From contig NZ_UFQQ01000005.1 in the NCBI RefSeq assembly GCF_900218015.1, forward strand, positions 124,001 through 188,000: DNA of 64,000 bases. The letters are read 5' to 3'. A program made the position numbers and the translations under genes. The notes under the pieces were generated by a model that saw only the letters and a program-made list of their open reading frames with translations, did not search any database and was not told the origin of the DNA. Source of the DNA: Rhodopseudomonas pentothenatexigens (GTDB taxonomy: Bacteria > Pseudomonadota > Alphaproteobacteria > Rhizobiales > Xanthobacteraceae). The first letter of the stretch is position 1. The number at the start of each line of letters is the position of its first letter. Shown piece by piece: positions 43,735 through 53,297 of the stretch.

Positions 43735-44535
43735 ATGGCCATTCCGATCGCACTCACCATCGCCGGCTCCGACTCGGGAGGCGGCGCCGGCATTCAGGCC
43801 GATCTCAAATCGTTCTCGGCGAACCGGGTCTACGGCGCCTCGGTGATCACTGCGCTGACCGCGCAGAACACCCGCGGCGTCACCGCCATCCATGACGTGC
43901 CGGCCGATTTCGTCACCGCGCAGATCGACGCGGTGTTCAGCGATCTCGCTGTGGCCGCCACCAAGATCGGCATGGTGGCGCAGCGCGGCGTGATCGCGGC
44001 GATCGCCGAGGGGCTCGACCGCTGGCACGCCGCCAATGTGGTGCTCGATCCGGTGATGGTCGCGACCTCGGGCGACCGCCTGATCGCCGACGACTGCGTC
44101 GAGGCACTGCGCACCGCGCTGATCCCGCGCGCGCGGATCATCACGCCGAACCTGCCCGAAGCCGCCGCGCTGCTCGACGAACCGGTCGCCGCCGAGCCTG
44201 CGGCGATCGAACACCAGGGCCGGCGCCTGCTCGCGCTCGGCTGCGAAGCGGTGCTGATTAAAGGGGGGCATGGGACCGGGCCGACCAGCACCGATTACCT
44301 GTTTGTTGGAACCGAGGTGCAGGCGCTCGCCGCCCCGCGGATCTCGACCAACAACACGCATGGTACCGGCTGCTCGCTGTCCTCAGCGATCGCCGCCAAT
44401 CTCGCCAAAGGCCAGTCATTGCAGGCCGCTGTGGCCGATGCCAAGCAATGGGTCAGCGCCGCGATCGCCGCGGCCGATCGGCTGTCGGTCGGGCACGGTC
44501 ACGGCCCGATCCATCATTTCCACGGCTTCGACTAA
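43735..44535 (+). CDS. thiD: Hydroxymethylpyrimidine/phosphomethylpyrimidine kinase
   Basis: A 266-residue ribokinase-fold enzyme phosphorylating HMP twice for thiamine synthesis. TIAGSDSGGGAGIQADLKSF (N terminus), KIGMVAQ, DPVMVATSGD, TPNLPEAAALL, KGGHG and NTHGTGCSLSSAIAANLA (anion hole and catalytic residue) are all canonical. ATG 43735 is the only good start. I found no TPP riboswitch upstream. Confidence 0.94.
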   Translation: MAIPIALTIAGSDSGGGAGIQADLKSFSANRVYGASVITALTAQNTRGVTAIHDVPADFVTAQIDAVFSDLAVAATKIGMVAQRGVIAAIAEGLDRWHAANVVLDPVMVATSGDRLIADDCVEALRTALIPRARIITPNLPEAAALLDEPVAAEPAAIEHQGRRLLALGCEAVLIKGGHGTGPTSTDYLFVGTEVQALAAPRISTNNTHGTGCSLSSAIAANLAKGQSLQAAVADAKQWVSAAIAAADRLSVGHGHGPIHHFHGFD

Positions 44536-44592
44536 GGCCCTAACCGGCCCGGCGTGCGCTGTCGTCCAGTCGTCGTACTCGGCTGATAATCC

Positions 44593-44616
44593 GAATTCGT
44601 AAGTAATTTACGATTC
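44593..44616. promoter_or_regulatory. Inverted repeat upstream of pmtA
   Basis: GAATTCGTAA / TTACGATTC around a short AT-rich centre (inner palindrome TCGTAA-N5-TTACGA at 44597-44613), 12 bases before the start codon. A protein bound here would overlap the translation or transcription start; possible operator. Confidence 0.4.
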
Positions 44617-44627
44617 GAACGGAACCG

Positions 44628-45284
44628 ATGACGCCCGATCTCGACAAGTCCCTGATTGAAACCGCCTACGCCCGCTGGGCTCCGATCTACGACGCAGTGT
44701 GCGGACCGGTGATGGTAAAGGGACGGCGCGCTGCGGCTGCAGAAGCGCGTGCGCTCGGCGGAAAAATTCTCGAAGTCGGTGTCGGCACCGGATTGTCGTT
44801 CGACGATTACGACGCCTCGACCGAGATCACCGGTATCGATTTGTGCGAACCGATGCTTGAGAAGGCGCGCGCCAAGATGGCGTCCGGTCGCTATCCGTGG
44901 GTCAAGGACGTGCGCCAGATGGATGCGCACGCGATGGAATTCGACGACGCGACGTTCGACTGCGTCGTGGCGCAGTTCGTCATCACGCTGGTCGCCAATC
45001 CCGAGCGGGTGCTGTCGGAGTGCCATCGCGTGGTGAAGCCGGGCGGGCGCATCATCCTGGTCAATCATTTGTACTCTGAAGTCGGCGTTGCGGCTGCGGT
45101 CGAGCGCTGGGCGGCGCAGAAGACCCGCGCGCTGGGTCTGCGTCCGGAGTTTCCGTTCGCGCGGCTGCAGGCCTGGGCACAGGCCACCTCCGACGCGATC
45201 CTGGTCGAGCGGCGCAAGCTGAAGCCGTTCGGCATCTACACGCTGGTGTGTTTCGAGCGGACTGGCACGCCGATGGCGGCCTGA
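44628..45284 (+). CDS. pmtA: Phosphatidylethanolamine N-methyltransferase (Rhodobacter-type PmtA)
   Basis: A 218-residue soluble SAM-dependent methyltransferase that makes phosphatidylcholine from phosphatidylethanolamine in three methylations. The N terminus AYARWAPIYDAVCGPVMVKG is typical of the family. The SAM-binding motif ILEVGVGTGLSF is at about 47-58, then TGIDLCEPMLEKA and GGRIILVNH. Phosphatidylcholine is a normal envelope lipid in Rhizobiales. Confidence 0.85.
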   Translation: MTPDLDKSLIETAYARWAPIYDAVCGPVMVKGRRAAAAEARALGGKILEVGVGTGLSFDDYDASTEITGIDLCEPMLEKARAKMASGRYPWVKDVRQMDAHAMEFDDATFDCVVAQFVITLVANPERVLSECHRVVKPGGRIILVNHLYSEVGVAAAVERWAAQKTRALGLRPEFPFARLQAWAQATSDAILVERRKLKPFGIYTLVCFERTGTPMAA

Positions 45285-45338
45285 AGACCGGACTCGAGAC
45301 GTTGCCGCTCGCGGGCGGCCTTGGATGGGACACGACCG

Positions 45339-46136
45339 ATGAGCGATGACGGTCCGGAACGGCGCTTTCGCACTCTGTTCATTTCCGACGTCCATCTCGG
45401 GGCGAGAGGATCGCAGACCAACCTGCTGCTCGACTTCCTTCGCGTTCACGATGCCGATACCATCTACCTGGTCGGCGACATCGTCGACGGTTGGGCGCTG
45501 AAATCGAGCTGGTACTGGCCGCAGTCGCACAACGATTTCGTGCAGAAACTGCTGCGCAAGGTCCGCAAGGGCGCGCGGGTGATCTACGTACCGGGTAACC
45601 ACGACGAGTTCCTGCGGAATTATTACGGCACGCATTTCGGCGGCATCGAGGTCGTCGAGAACGCGATCCATACCGGTGCCGACGGCCGCCGCTACTTGGT
45701 GATCCACGGCGACATTTTCGATCTCGTGGTGCAGAACGCCAAGTGGCTCGCCCATGTCGGCGACAAGGCCTACGACCTCGCGATCCGGCTCAACCGCATC
45801 GTCAACGCGTTCCGCCGCTGGTTCGGCGTGCCGTATTGGTCGCTGTCGCAATGGGCCAAGCACAAGGTCAAGAACGCGGTGAACTACATCGGCGCGTTCG
45901 AAGAGACGCTGGCGCAGGAGGCCCGCCGCCACGGCACCGATGGGGTGATCTGCGGCCACATCCACACCGCCGCGATCCGCGACTTCCACGGCATCAACTA
46001 CATGAACTGCGGCGACTGGGTCGAAAGCTGCACGGCGCTCGCCGAGCACGAGGACGGCCGGTTCGAGATCATCACCTGGACCGATCTGCTGAAGCGCAAT
46101 CTGCCGGTCCCGACGGTCGCGGCGCGGGCCGCCTGA
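45339..46136 (+). CDS. LpxH-like metallophosphoesterase
   Basis: A 265-residue calcineurin-like phosphoesterase of the COG2908 (LpxH) group. The five metal-binding blocks are present: DVHLGARG, GDIVDGW, GNHDEF, HGDIFD and GHIHTA. The closest role would be removal of a nucleotide from UDP-2,3-diacylglucosamine in lipid A synthesis, but many alphaproteobacteria use LpxI and keep these proteins for other envelope substrates. It is translationally coupled to the next glycosyltransferase (TGATG at 46134). ATG 45339 is chosen over the upstream TTG. Confidence 0.85.
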   Translation: MSDDGPERRFRTLFISDVHLGARGSQTNLLLDFLRVHDADTIYLVGDIVDGWALKSSWYWPQSHNDFVQKLLRKVRKGARVIYVPGNHDEFLRNYYGTHFGGIEVVENAIHTGADGRRYLVIHGDIFDLVVQNAKWLAHVGDKAYDLAIRLNRIVNAFRRWFGVPYWSLSQWAKHKVKNAVNYIGAFEETLAQEARRHGTDGVICGHIHTAAIRDFHGINYMNCGDWVESCTALAEHEDGRFEIITWTDLLKRNLPVPTVAARAA

Positions 46137-47191
46137 TGCGGATCCTGATCGCGACCGACGCTTGGCATCCACAGGTCAACGGCGTGGTGCGGACGCTGAC
46201 GATGATGGCCGAAGCGGCGAAGTCGCTCGGCGTCGATGTCGTGTTTCTCACGCCCGAGACCTTTCCGACCGTGGCGCTGCCGAGCTATCCGGATCTGCGG
46301 ATCGCGATCCCGAACCCGATCAAGGTCGCGCAGCTGATCGGCGCGGCGCATGCCGATTGCATCCATATCGCCACCGAAGGCCCGATCGGGCTCGCGGCGC
46401 GGCGTTATTGCCGCAAGCGCGGGCTGCGTTTCACCACCAGCTTTCACACGCGTTTTCCGGAATACGTATCGGCGCGGGCGCCGATCCCGGAGTCCTGGGT
46501 GTGGTCGCTGCTGCGCCGGTTTCACGGCGCCAGCCATGCCGTGATGGCGGCGACGCCGGCGCTGGCCGACGAGCTGCGCGGCCGCGGCTTCCGCAACGTG
46601 GTGCTGTGGCCGCGCGGCGTCGACGGCCATCTGTTTCATCCGCGTGAAGGCGCCGATCTCGGGCTGCCGCGGCCGGTGTTTCTGTCGGTCGGCCGGGTCG
46701 CGGTCGAGAAGAACCTCGAGGCGTTCCTGTCGCTCGATCTGCCCGGCACCAAGGTGGTGGTCGGCGACGGCCCGGCGCGCGCGACGCTGGAACGCGACTT
46801 CCCGAATGCGGTGTTTCTCGGCGCCAAGCAGGGCGAGGCGCTGGCGCAGGTCTATGCCGCCGCCGACGTGTTCGTGTTCCCCAGCAAGACCGACACCTAC
46901 GGCCTGGTGCTGCTCGAGGCGCTCGCCAGCGGCGTACCGGTCGCCGCCTACCCGGTGACCGGGCCACGCGATGTGATCGGCGACTCGCCGGCCGGCGTGC
47001 TCGACGACGATCTGCGCGCGGCGTGCCTCGGCGCCTTGGAAGTCTCACGCGACGCCTGCCTGGCGTTTGCCGCCGATCACACCTGGGAAGCCTCGGCGCA
47101 GGCTTTCATCCACAACGTCCGCAGCGTGTCGATGCTGGATGCGACCCGTGCCGATCCGCAAGGCGTCAAACCGCACCGTCTGGTCGCCTGA
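46136..47191 (+). CDS. GT4-family glycosyltransferase
   Basis: A 351-residue retaining glycosyltransferase with two Rossmann domains. N-terminal TDAWHPQVNGVVRTL and TSFHTRFPEY bind the acceptor. The C-terminal donor site has FLSVGRVAVEKNLEAFL and the EX7E motif region PSKTDTYGLVLLEALASGVP. It is similar to MgtA/SqdX-like enzymes that glycosylate lipids. Stop-start overlap with the phosphoesterase gene suggests the two act on the same lipid pathway. Confidence 0.88.
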   Translation: MRILIATDAWHPQVNGVVRTLTMMAEAAKSLGVDVVFLTPETFPTVALPSYPDLRIAIPNPIKVAQLIGAAHADCIHIATEGPIGLAARRYCRKRGLRFTTSFHTRFPEYVSARAPIPESWVWSLLRRFHGASHAVMAATPALADELRGRGFRNVVLWPRGVDGHLFHPREGADLGLPRPVFLSVGRVAVEKNLEAFLSLDLPGTKVVVGDGPARATLERDFPNAVFLGAKQGEALAQVYAAADVFVFPSKTDTYGLVLLEALASGVPVAAYPVTGPRDVIGDSPAGVLDDDLRAACLGALEVSRDACLAFAADHTWEASAQAFIHNVRSVSMLDATRADPQGVKPHRLVA

Positions 47192-47238
47192 GCCGAAAGT
47201 CGCATCGCACCTTGTCGACGCGCGCCGCGGCGCGTTAG

Positions 47239-48234
47239 ATGGCCGGCATGACCGACTCCCCTGTGTTGCCCGTTTCCGTCGCCGATATCGATGCGGCCGC
47301 CGAGGTGCTCGCGCCGGTCGCGGTGCGCACGCCGCTGCTCAGTTCGCCGGCGCTCGACGCCGCCACCGGCGGCCGGATCTTCCTCAAGCCGGAAGTCCTG
47401 CAGCGCACCGGCTCGTTCAAGTTTCGCGGCGCCTACAACAAGCTGGCGTCACTTTCGCCGGAGCTCCGGCGCGCCGGCGTGGTCGGGTTCAGCTCCGGCA
47501 ACCACGCCCAAGGCGTTGCGGCGGCGGCGCAGCTGCTCGGCGTTCGCGCCACCATTGTGATGCCGTCGGACGCACCGGCTTCGAAGCGGGAGCGCACCGC
47601 GGGCTACGGCGCCGAGGTGGTGCTGTACGATCGCGACCGCGAAGACCGCGAGGCGATCGCCCGCGATATCGCCGGGCGCAGCGGCGCGACGCTGGTGCGG
47701 CCGTTCGACGATCCGATGGTGATCGCCGGGCAGGGGACGGTCGGCCGCGAGATTGCCGAGGATCTTGCCGCGCTGGGCATTGCGCCGGATCTGGTGGTCG
47801 CGCCGGCCTCGGGCGGCGGGCTGGTCGCCGGCACCGCGCTGGCCGTCAAGGCACGGTTTCCGCAGGCGCTGGCGATGTCGGCCGAGCCGGAAGGCTTCGA
47901 CGATCATGCCCGCTCGCTGGTGGCGGGCCGGCGCGAATCGAATCCGGCCGGCGGCCGCACCATCTGCGATGCGCTGATGATGGCGATCCCGGGCGAGGTC
48001 ACCTTCGCGATCAACCGGCTGCTGCTCGCCGGCGGCGTCGCGGTGTCCGACGCCGAGGTCGGTCGTGCGGTCGGGTTCGCGTTCCGTGAATTGAAGCTGG
48101 TGGTGGAGCCGGGCGGCGCGGTGGCGCTGGCGGCGCTGCTGGCCGGCAAGCTCGAGGTGCGCGGCAAGACCGTGGCGATCGTGCTGTCGGGCGGCAATGT
48201 CGATGCCGATCTGTTCGCCCGGCTGATCGCCTGA
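47239..48234 (+). CDS. PLP-dependent threonine/serine dehydratase (or serine racemase)
   Basis: A 331-residue fold-type II PLP enzyme. The PLP lysine is K61 in SFKFRGAYNKL; the phosphate-binding glycine loop is SGGGLVAG, and SSGNHAQGVA and VLSGGNVD are typical. It lacks the C-terminal ACT regulatory domain of biosynthetic IlvA, so it is a catabolic dehydratase or a serine racemase. ATG 47239 or the ATG three codons later may be used. Confidence 0.88.
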   Translation: MAGMTDSPVLPVSVADIDAAAEVLAPVAVRTPLLSSPALDAATGGRIFLKPEVLQRTGSFKFRGAYNKLASLSPELRRAGVVGFSSGNHAQGVAAAAQLLGVRATIVMPSDAPASKRERTAGYGAEVVLYDRDREDREAIARDIAGRSGATLVRPFDDPMVIAGQGTVGREIAEDLAALGIAPDLVVAPASGGGLVAGTALAVKARFPQALAMSAEPEGFDDHARSLVAGRRESNPAGGRTICDALMMAIPGEVTFAINRLLLAGGVAVSDAEVGRAVGFAFRELKLVVEPGGAVALAALLAGKLEVRGKTVAIVLSGGNVDADLFARLIA

Positions 48235-48269
48235 TCGTTTCGCGTCCGGGGGCGCTGCGAGAGCGCCTG

Positions 48270-49793
48270 TTACGAGAAGAACGCGATCTTCTCGGCCTGG
48301 CTCATCCGCCGGATCGGCACCAGCGCGTCGCTGCGGATCGGCGGCGGAGCCGCTACCGCGCCGCTGGCGATCGCCGCGGCGCCGAGCGAAGTCGGTGCAA
48401 TCTCCTCGGCGACGGCCGCAGTGGCGATCGCCACCGGCGCAGCCGCCGCATGGATGGCGATCGGCTCGGCCATCGCCACCGCGGGCGCGGCTTCACCAAT
48501 CCCGCCGACCGCGTCGAACACCGGTTCAGGCTCCGGCGCAGCGCCGAACGCTTCGGCGGCGGACGCCGGCGCATCGTCGATCGCCATCGGCTCCGGTGAG
48601 ACCGCGATCTCTTCGCTCAGCGCCTGTTGCAGCGCTGCGATGTCGGATTCGATTTCCTCGGCAGTGCTCGCCGCCGCCGCCGCGTAGGCGTCGTCCTCGG
48701 GCCGATACGGCGCCGAGACGTCGGGCGCCGACATCTCACGGGCGACCAGATCGAGCACCGCATCGTCCTGCGAATCTTCGGCGTCCAGCGCCACCACCTC
48801 GTCGAGCAGGTTCTCGGCGTCGCTGTGCCCGGCGATCCGGCCGATGGCCGCCGCTGTCTCGACGTCCTGGTCGTCGACCGCCGGAAGAGCTGCCGCTGCG
48901 TCCTCGGCCGATTCGACGAATTCGAGTTCGTCCGCCGCAACGCCGGTCACCGTCGTAAACGCGGCTTCGGCCGGGGCCGACGCGACGGGATCGGCAGCCT
49001 GTTGTTCGGCGAACGGCGGAGGCGAGGCGGGTGGCTGTGCAAGAGGCGGCTGTGCGGCAGTGGCCTCCGGGGCCGGCTGCTGCTCCTCGGCGGCCGGGGC
49101 CATCATGGTGGTTGCGGGGGGAGCAGCCGTTTCGGTGGTTGGCGTTTCGGTGGTTACCGTTTCAGTGGGCGCCCTATCGGTTGTCGCCGTATCGGTGGGC
49201 GCCGTATCGCTGGCCGTCGTACCGGTAGCCGCCGCAGCCGTCGCCGGCGCTTCGGCCGTTGCCCCGGAGATTGCCGCGACGTGCTGTAGCATCCGGTCGA
49301 ACGCCGTCTCGATCGTCGCGCGATCGATCGCGGCGACCAGACGGTGACCTCCGTCGATCGCTGTGACCTGCTGGTCGAGTAGATCACAGATCCGGGGATC
49401 GGCGCCGCATTCCCGCAACGTGGCGGCGACCTCGCTGATCGCCCGGCTGCCGCGATGCGCCGCCGCCAGGGTGGCCGTATCGTCCAGCGCCGCGATCGCC
49501 CGGGCGACGTTGGCGCGCGCCTCGCCGATCACTGCGCGCAGCGCCGCCAGCGTTTCCACCGCGGAGTCGGCCTGCGCCTGCCTCTGTGCGGCCAGGGTCT
49601 GTTCGATCCGCGCCACCGCGTCGAGCACCATGCGGGTGTCGGCGTTGCGGTTGCGCTTGGCGTATTCGGTGAGAAACCAGCGCCCGCGCGAAGTCTCCAT
49701 GAAGGCTTCGCGGATCGCGTCATAGTCCGCATCACTCGGCATCGCCGGTCGGGCGGAGATCGGCGAAAGGGCGAATGCTTCGTCGGCCATCAT
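48270..49793 (-). CDS. Hypothetical Ala/Thr-rich protein
   Basis: 507 residues from the ATGATG at 49793. A conserved-looking N-terminal part (about 1-170) is helical and charged (DADYDAIREAFMETSRGRWF, then LTEYAKRNRNADT). A low-complexity Thr/Pro/Ala region follows with T-x-T repeats (about 49126-49225), then an acidic, Ala-rich region, and a short C-terminal motif RRMSQAEKIAFFS. No signal peptide or membrane helix. This looks like a cytosolic scaffold or regulator with a disordered middle; the function is unknown. Divergent from the MFS gene. Confidence 0.7.
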   Translation of the reverse strand: MMADEAFALSPISARPAMPSDADYDAIREAFMETSRGRWFLTEYAKRNRNADTRMVLDAVARIEQTLAAQRQAQADSAVETLAALRAVIGEARANVARAIAALDDTATLAAAHRGSRAISEVAATLRECGADPRICDLLDQQVTAIDGGHRLVAAIDRATIETAFDRMLQHVAAISGATAEAPATAAAATGTTASDTAPTDTATTDRAPTETVTTETPTTETAAPPATTMMAPAAEEQQPAPEATAAQPPLAQPPASPPPFAEQQAADPVASAPAEAAFTTVTGVAADELEFVESAEDAAAALPAVDDQDVETAAAIGRIAGHSDAENLLDEVVALDAEDSQDDAVLDLVAREMSAPDVSAPYRPEDDAYAAAAASTAEEIESDIAALQQALSEEIAVSPEPMAIDDAPASAAEAFGAAPEPEPVFDAVGGIGEAAPAVAMAEPIAIHAAAAPVAIATAAVAEEIAPTSLGAAAIASGAVAAPPPIRSDALVPIRRMSQAEKIAFFS

Positions 49794-49865
49794 GGACTCG
49801 TTGCACAAATCACTGCGCGTCAAGATAACGATCACCACGATCCGCGTCGAATCGCAATTGAATTG

Positions 49866-51074
49866 ATGTCTTTCGAATCACAAATCCCCACCCCATCGTC
49901 GGTTGCGACGCGATTCGCGTCTCGGCTGGCCGTGTTCTACGCGACGACCTTCGCGGTGACCGGCACATATCTGCCGTTCTTCACGGTGTGGCTGAAAGCC
50001 GTTGGAATCGAGGCTTCCTGGATCGGCGTGATCGTCGCCGCGCCGGCGGTGACGCGTTTCACGCTATTGCCGTTCATCACCATGGCGGCCGAGCGGCGCA
50101 ATGCGATCCGCGCCGCAATGATCACTACCGCACTGATCACCGCACTCGGATTCACCCTCCTCGGGATCTTACGTGGGCCGTTGCTGATCTTCGTGGTGTT
50201 CGTGCTGACCGCCTGCGCCTGGACTCCGATTGTCCCGCTGACCGACGGCTACGCGCTGAAGGCGGTGGCGCGCTACGGGCTGAACTACGGGCCGCTGCGG
50301 CTGTGGGGCTCCGCCGCCTTCATCGCGGGCGCGCTGATGGGCGGCGTGCTCGCCGATCTGGTGGCAGCGGAGCATCTGATCTGGCTGATCGCCGCTGCCG
50401 CCTGGCTCGGCGCGGTGGCGGGTTTCGGCCTGCGGCCGCTCGATGCGCCGGCCAAACCGTCGACGCAGCCGCGCGGCGCGGCGCTGCTGCGCAATCCGAC
50501 ATTTCTGGCGATCATCATTGCGGCGGCGCTGATCCAGGGCAGCCACGCCGCGTACTACACCTTCGCCTCGATCGTCTGGCAGCAGGCCGGTTTCGCCGGC
50601 GCGACGATCGCGGTGCTGTGGGTGCTCGGCGTTCTCGCCGAGATCGTGGTGTTCGCGCTGTCGCCGCGGTTCACCTGGTCGCCGATGTGGTTGATGCTGG
50701 GCGGGGCGCTGAGCGCGGTGCTGCGTTGGCTGATCACCGCGCAGGATCCGTCACTGGCGCTGCTCACCGTGGTGCAGTTGCTTCACGGCCTGACCTTCGG
50801 CCTCACCCAGGTCGGCACCATGGGGCTGCTGGTGCGTCACGTACCCGGCCATGTGATCGCGCGCGGGCAGGGCTACTACACCGCCGCGGCCGGGCTGGCG
50901 ATGAGTACCGCCTCGATCGCCTCCGGCGCGGTGTTCGCCCGCTACGGCGTCGCGGTCTACGACATGATGGCGGCGATGGGCTTCGCCGGTGCCGTCGTGC
51001 TGCTGCTGATGCGCCGCCGGCTGCTGGCGCCGACGGGCGCCGATCAGCCCCACAGCGCCGGTTCGGGCGGATAG
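49866..51074 (+). CDS. MFS transporter (HcaT/MFS_1-like)
   Basis: 402 residues with about 12 transmembrane helices. The N-terminal FYATTFAVTGTYLPFFTVWL and the mid-protein YGPLRLWGSAAFIAGALMGG are typical of the HcaT/NupG-related MFS_1-like group, which take up aromatic acids or nucleosides. ATG 49866 is chosen. Its last 31 bases overlap the 3' end of the convergent dipeptide epimerase gene, so the two may have related substrates or be regulated by interference. Confidence 0.88.
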   Translation: MSFESQIPTPSSVATRFASRLAVFYATTFAVTGTYLPFFTVWLKAVGIEASWIGVIVAAPAVTRFTLLPFITMAAERRNAIRAAMITTALITALGFTLLGILRGPLLIFVVFVLTACAWTPIVPLTDGYALKAVARYGLNYGPLRLWGSAAFIAGALMGGVLADLVAAEHLIWLIAAAAWLGAVAGFGLRPLDAPAKPSTQPRGAALLRNPTFLAIIIAAALIQGSHAAYYTFASIVWQQAGFAGATIAVLWVLGVLAEIVVFALSPRFTWSPMWLMLGGALSAVLRWLITAQDPSLALLTVVQLLHGLTFGLTQVGTMGLLVRHVPGHVIARGQGYYTAAAGLAMSTASIASGAVFARYGVAVYDMMAAMGFAGAVVLLLMRRRLLAPTGADQPHSAGSGG

Positions 51075-52039
51075 ACCGTGCTGCCGTCGTAGCGCAGGCC
51101 GTCGTCGCGATCGCGCGCCAGCAGCAGCGGGCCGTCGAGATCGACGAAGCGGGCGAACGGCGTCAGCAGCATCGCCGGCGCCATCGCCAGCGAGGTCGCC
51201 ACCATGCAGCCGACCATGATCTGCAGGCCGAGCGCCTGCGCGTCCTGCGCCATCGCCAGCGCCTCGGTGAGGCCGCCGGTCTTGTCGAGCTTGATGTTGA
51301 CCGCATCGTAGCGGCCGCGCAGCGCGGCGAGCGAGGCGCGGTCGTGCACGCTCTCGTCGGCGCACACCGCGATCGGGCGCGTGATGGCGGCCAGCGCTTC
51401 ATCACGGCCGGCCGGCAGCGGCTGCTCGACCAGCGTCACCCCGGCGCCTGCGCAGGCGCTGAGGTTGCGGGCGAGATTGTCCGGCGTCCAGGACTCGTTG
51501 GCGTCGACGATCAGTTCGGCATTCGGCGCGGCGCGGCGGACCGCCGCGATCCGGGCCTCGTCGCCGTCGCCGCCGAGCTTGATCTTGAGCAGCGGCCGCG
51601 ACGCCGCCCTGGCGGTCGCTTCCGCCATCGCCTCAGGCGTGCCGAGCGAGATGGTGTAGGCGGTGAGGGCGGGGCCCGGCGACGAACTGCCGAGCACCTC
51701 CCAGGCGCGCCGTCCGCTCGCCTTGGCTTGAAGATCGACGAACGCACAGTCGAGCGCATTGCGGGCGGCGCCGGGCGGCATCGTGGCCTGTAGAGCGGTG
51801 CGGTCCAGGCCGGCGGCGAGCGGAGCGCGCATTGCTTCCAGCGCGGCGAGCGCCCCGTCCGGCGTCTCGCCGTAGCGCGCATAGGGCACGCATTCGCCGC
51901 GGCCGACATGGACGCCGGAGCGCAGCTCGGCGGTGACGACGATCGCCTCGGTCTTGGCGCCGCGACTGATGGTGAAGGTGCCGGCGATCGGCCACCGTTC
52001 GATGCGGGCCGTAAGGTCGGGCGCTGTCGGGGAGGTCAT
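51044..52039 (-). CDS. Dipeptide epimerase (L-Ala-D/L-Glu epimerase type)
   Basis: A 331-residue enolase-superfamily enzyme. The catalytic lysines are K154 (KxK, LKIKL) and K250 (NIKLDKTGG); the metal ligands D179 (IVDANESW), E205 (LVEQPLP) and D228 (CADESVHD) are all present, the set of muropeptide Ala-Glu epimerases (YcjG/YkfB). It recycles L-Ala-D-Glu from peptidoglycan turnover or epimerises other dipeptides. Confidence 0.9.
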   Translation of the reverse strand: MTSPTAPDLTARIERWPIAGTFTISRGAKTEAIVVTAELRSGVHVGRGECVPYARYGETPDGALAALEAMRAPLAAGLDRTALQATMPPGAARNALDCAFVDLQAKASGRRAWEVLGSSSPGPALTAYTISLGTPEAMAEATARAASRPLLKIKLGGDGDEARIAAVRRAAPNAELIVDANESWTPDNLARNLSACAGAGVTLVEQPLPAGRDEALAAITRPIAVCADESVHDRASLAALRGRYDAVNIKLDKTGGLTEALAMAQDAQALGLQIMVGCMVATSLAMAPAMLLTPFARFVDLDGPLLLARDRDDGLRYDGSTVYPPEPALWG

Positions 52040-52143
52040 TTGCAGGCCTTGTCAGCTCAATCCGAGGGTTGCCCGGAGCTGACAAGTATGGCTGGTAAAG
52101 CAGTTGTCCCGCAAGGCGACGATCGAAACCGGATTGGCTCAAA

Positions 52144-53295
52144 ATGACACAGCAGATGGCGTTGGAGGGCGGCCCGTCGCTCGAACGGATCGCGCGTGGC
52201 GAAGGGCTGGCGCTGTGCGCGTCGGGATCGTGGACGGCACGGTTCGCGCCGGCGCTGGAGCGGCTGGTCAACGAGGCCGAGAAGATCGGCGAGACCAAGC
52301 CGAACGTCTTCATCGACGTCTCCGGGATTTCGCGGCTCGACACTTTCGGCGCCTGGCTGATCGAGCGGCTGCGGCGCAATCTCGGCCAGGACGGCGCCGA
52401 GGCGCGGATCGCCGGGCTGTCGACGGACTATGCCAGCCTGGTCGACGAAGTCCGGCAGGTCGGTGACGACGGCCCGGCGCCGCGACGCCGCGGCTCGCTG
52501 CGTGCGCCGATCGAGCGGCTCGGCCGCACCATGTACGCGTTCGTCGACGACATCGTGGCGCTGATCAGCATGATGGGCGCGGTGCTGGCCGGGCTCGGCC
52601 GGATCGTGATCCGGCCGACCTCGTTCCGGCTGACCTCGACGGTGCACCACCTCGAGCAGGTGTGCTGGAACGCGGTGCCGATCATCCTGCTGATCACTTT
52701 CCTGATCGGCTGCATCGTGGCGCAGCAGGGCATCTTCCATTTCCGCAAATTCGGCGCCGACGTGTTCGTGGTCGACATGCTCGGCGTCTTGGTGCTGCGC
52801 GAGCTCGGCGTGCTGCTGGTGGCGATCATGGTGGCCGGCCGGTCGGGGAGCGCCTATACGGCCGAACTCGGCTCGATGAAGATGCGCGAGGAGATCGACG
52901 CGCTGCGCACCATGGGGTTCGATCCGATCGACGTGCTGATCGTACCGCGGCTGATCGCGCTGGTGCTCGCAGTGCCGATCCTCACCTTCCTCGGCGCGAT
53001 GGCGGCGCTGTACGGCGGCGGCCTGGTCGCCTGGCTGTACGGGGGCGTCGATCCGGAAGCGTTCCTGCTGCGGCTGCGCGACGCGATCTCGATCGACCAC
53101 TTCACGGTCGGGATGATCAAGGCGCCGGTGATGGCGGCGGTGATCGGCATCGTCGCCTGCGTCGAGGGGCTGGCGGTGCAGGGCAGCGCCGAGTCGCTCG
53201 GCCGCCACACCACCGCGTCGGTCGTGAAAAGCATCTTCTTCGTGATCGTGATGGACGGCGTGTTCGCGATCTTCTTTGCGGGAATTGGAATCTGA
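52144..53295 (+). CDS. mlaE: MlaE-type lipid ABC permease with N-terminal STAS domain
   Basis: 383 residues: a STAS domain (about 10-105, VFIDVSGISRLDTFGAWLIE) fused to an MlaE permease (about 150-383) with five or six helices. Conserved permease segments are LRELGVLLVAIMVAGRSGSA, YTAELGSMKMREEIDALRTM and VEGLAVQGSAESLG. In E. coli the STAS protein MlaB is separate, so here MlaB and MlaE are fused. It moves phospholipids between inner and outer membrane with MlaF and MlaD, encoded next. Confidence 0.9.
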   Translation: MTQQMALEGGPSLERIARGEGLALCASGSWTARFAPALERLVNEAEKIGETKPNVFIDVSGISRLDTFGAWLIERLRRNLGQDGAEARIAGLSTDYASLVDEVRQVGDDGPAPRRRGSLRAPIERLGRTMYAFVDDIVALISMMGAVLAGLGRIVIRPTSFRLTSTVHHLEQVCWNAVPIILLITFLIGCIVAQQGIFHFRKFGADVFVVDMLGVLVLRELGVLLVAIMVAGRSGSAYTAELGSMKMREEIDALRTMGFDPIDVLIVPRLIALVLAVPILTFLGAMAALYGGGLVAWLYGGVDPEAFLLRLRDAISIDHFTVGMIKAPVMAAVIGIVACVEGLAVQGSAESLGRHTTASVVKSIFFVIVMDGVFAIFFAGIGI

Positions 53296-53297
53296 CG

